DNA of 53,034 nucleotides. It comes from Kiloniellales bacterium (GTDB lineage: Bacteria > Pseudomonadota > Alphaproteobacteria > Kiloniellales > JAKSBE01). The notes under the pieces are model-generated. The model searched no databases. It was given only the letters and a program-made list of their open reading frames with translations, and was not told where the DNA came from. Numbering within the stretch: the first letter of the stretch is position 1; the number at the start of each line of letters is the position of its first letter. A program made the position numbers and the translations under genes. Positions 52,920 through 53,034 of this stretch are shown piece by piece. The stretch spans positions 1-53,034 of the forward strand of contig JASJBF010000042.1 in NCBI GenBank assembly GCA_030066685.1, written 5' to 3'.

Positions 52920-53034
52920 TACCAAGGGGCGCTGATAATGACTCATTTGACCGGGTTTGCTTGCCCGCCCGTCAGGCGCGCTTCGCGCAGCGGTGCGATG
53001 TACCGTAAGCGGAGCGCAACGCAGCGGGCGGTCA
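52920..53034. other. tail after the ABC operon
   Basis: No gene is visible. TGACCGGGTTTGCTTGCCCGCC near 52947 and GCGCAACGCAGCGGGCGGTC at the end form an imperfect inverted pair, so it may be the start of a repeat. The ABC ATPase may lie beyond it. Confidence 0.35.

Noticed and set aside
1-53034. tRNA, rRNA and CRISPR arrays
   Set aside because: No tRNA cloverleaf with T-loop, no rRNA sequence and no regularly spaced direct repeats were found.

Overview
The window is a GC-rich (mostly well above 60%) stretch of an alphaproteobacterial chromosome. The best hints are the TTAA-N7-TTAA CtrA-type boxes and GANTC sites upstream of an ftsZ-like gene and parA, GcvA-type LysR regulators, a DUF1127 protein, a formamidase/AmiS/FmdB cluster, and a SPOR protein next to cell-cycle genes. 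The gene mix (quaternary-amine Rieske oxygenase, MttB-family methyltransferase, creatinase, formamidase, polar amino-acid ABC importer) resembles marine or soil Rhodospirillales/Kiloniellales-like heterotrophs; this placement is inference.

Layout. 1-589: start of a secreted protein gene cut by the left edge. 1.3-6.7 kb: a visibly lower-GC accessory island with a zinc-ribbon/HEPN-like/RES toxin-type gene and a small HEPN-like gene on the plus strand, facing a two-gene Gabija-like defence operon (OLD-family ATPase/TOPRIM nuclease plus UvrD-like helicase) on the minus strand. 6.9-15.9 kb: Rieske oxygenase of the carnitine/betaine type, msrA, a LysR regulator, a lipoprotein-like alpha/beta hydrolase, an MttB-family methyltransferase, a membrane protein, a zinc alcohol dehydrogenase, a truncated haemoglobin and a hemerythrin. 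15.9-16.2 kb: three TA-bounded palindromic elements end to end. 16.3-23 kb: small membrane and Cys-rich proteins, a PH-like membrane protein, a TPR lipid/periplasmic protein, a 694-residue poly-ferredoxin and a LuxR regulator. 22978-24028: an IS630-family insertion sequence, its transposase split at an A7 tract.

24.3-31.3 kb: formamidase (fmdA), AmiS/UreI amide channel and fmdB form a short-chain amide module; then an NlpC/P60 peptidase and GST pair, two exported proteins and an MFS transporter. 32-39.9 kb: moaA, nadK, small exported proteins, DUF1127, a GcvA-like regulator, and a translationally coupled argE / succinylglutamate-desuccinylase-like / AbrB-transporter operon. 40.0-40.4 kb: a gene-free stretch with a strongly structured, possibly pseudoknotted RNA candidate and a REP-like hairpin. 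40.4-42.7 kb: SDR dehydrogenase and a very clear creatinase, divergent. 42.9-47.5 kb: a cell-cycle block with a SPOR protein, an FtsZ with a roughly 470-residue disordered linker, and a solo ParA, with CtrA-type boxes in both promoters. 47.7-50.0 kb: cobB and a SUMT (cobA) for corrinoid synthesis. 50.3-52.9 kb: polar amino-acid ABC importer (binding protein and two permeases; the ATPase is presumably just outside).

A recurring metabolic theme is degradation of methylated amines and amides: Rieske oxygenase with a Glu bridge, MttB-like corrinoid methyltransferase (which would need the corrinoid made by the cob genes), creatinase yielding sarcosine and urea, and formamidase with its channel. 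The most unusual parts are the defence island, the FtsZ/ParA/SPOR block outside the usual division cluster, the chain of TA-bounded hairpin elements related in style to the resident IS630, and the structured RNA candidate.
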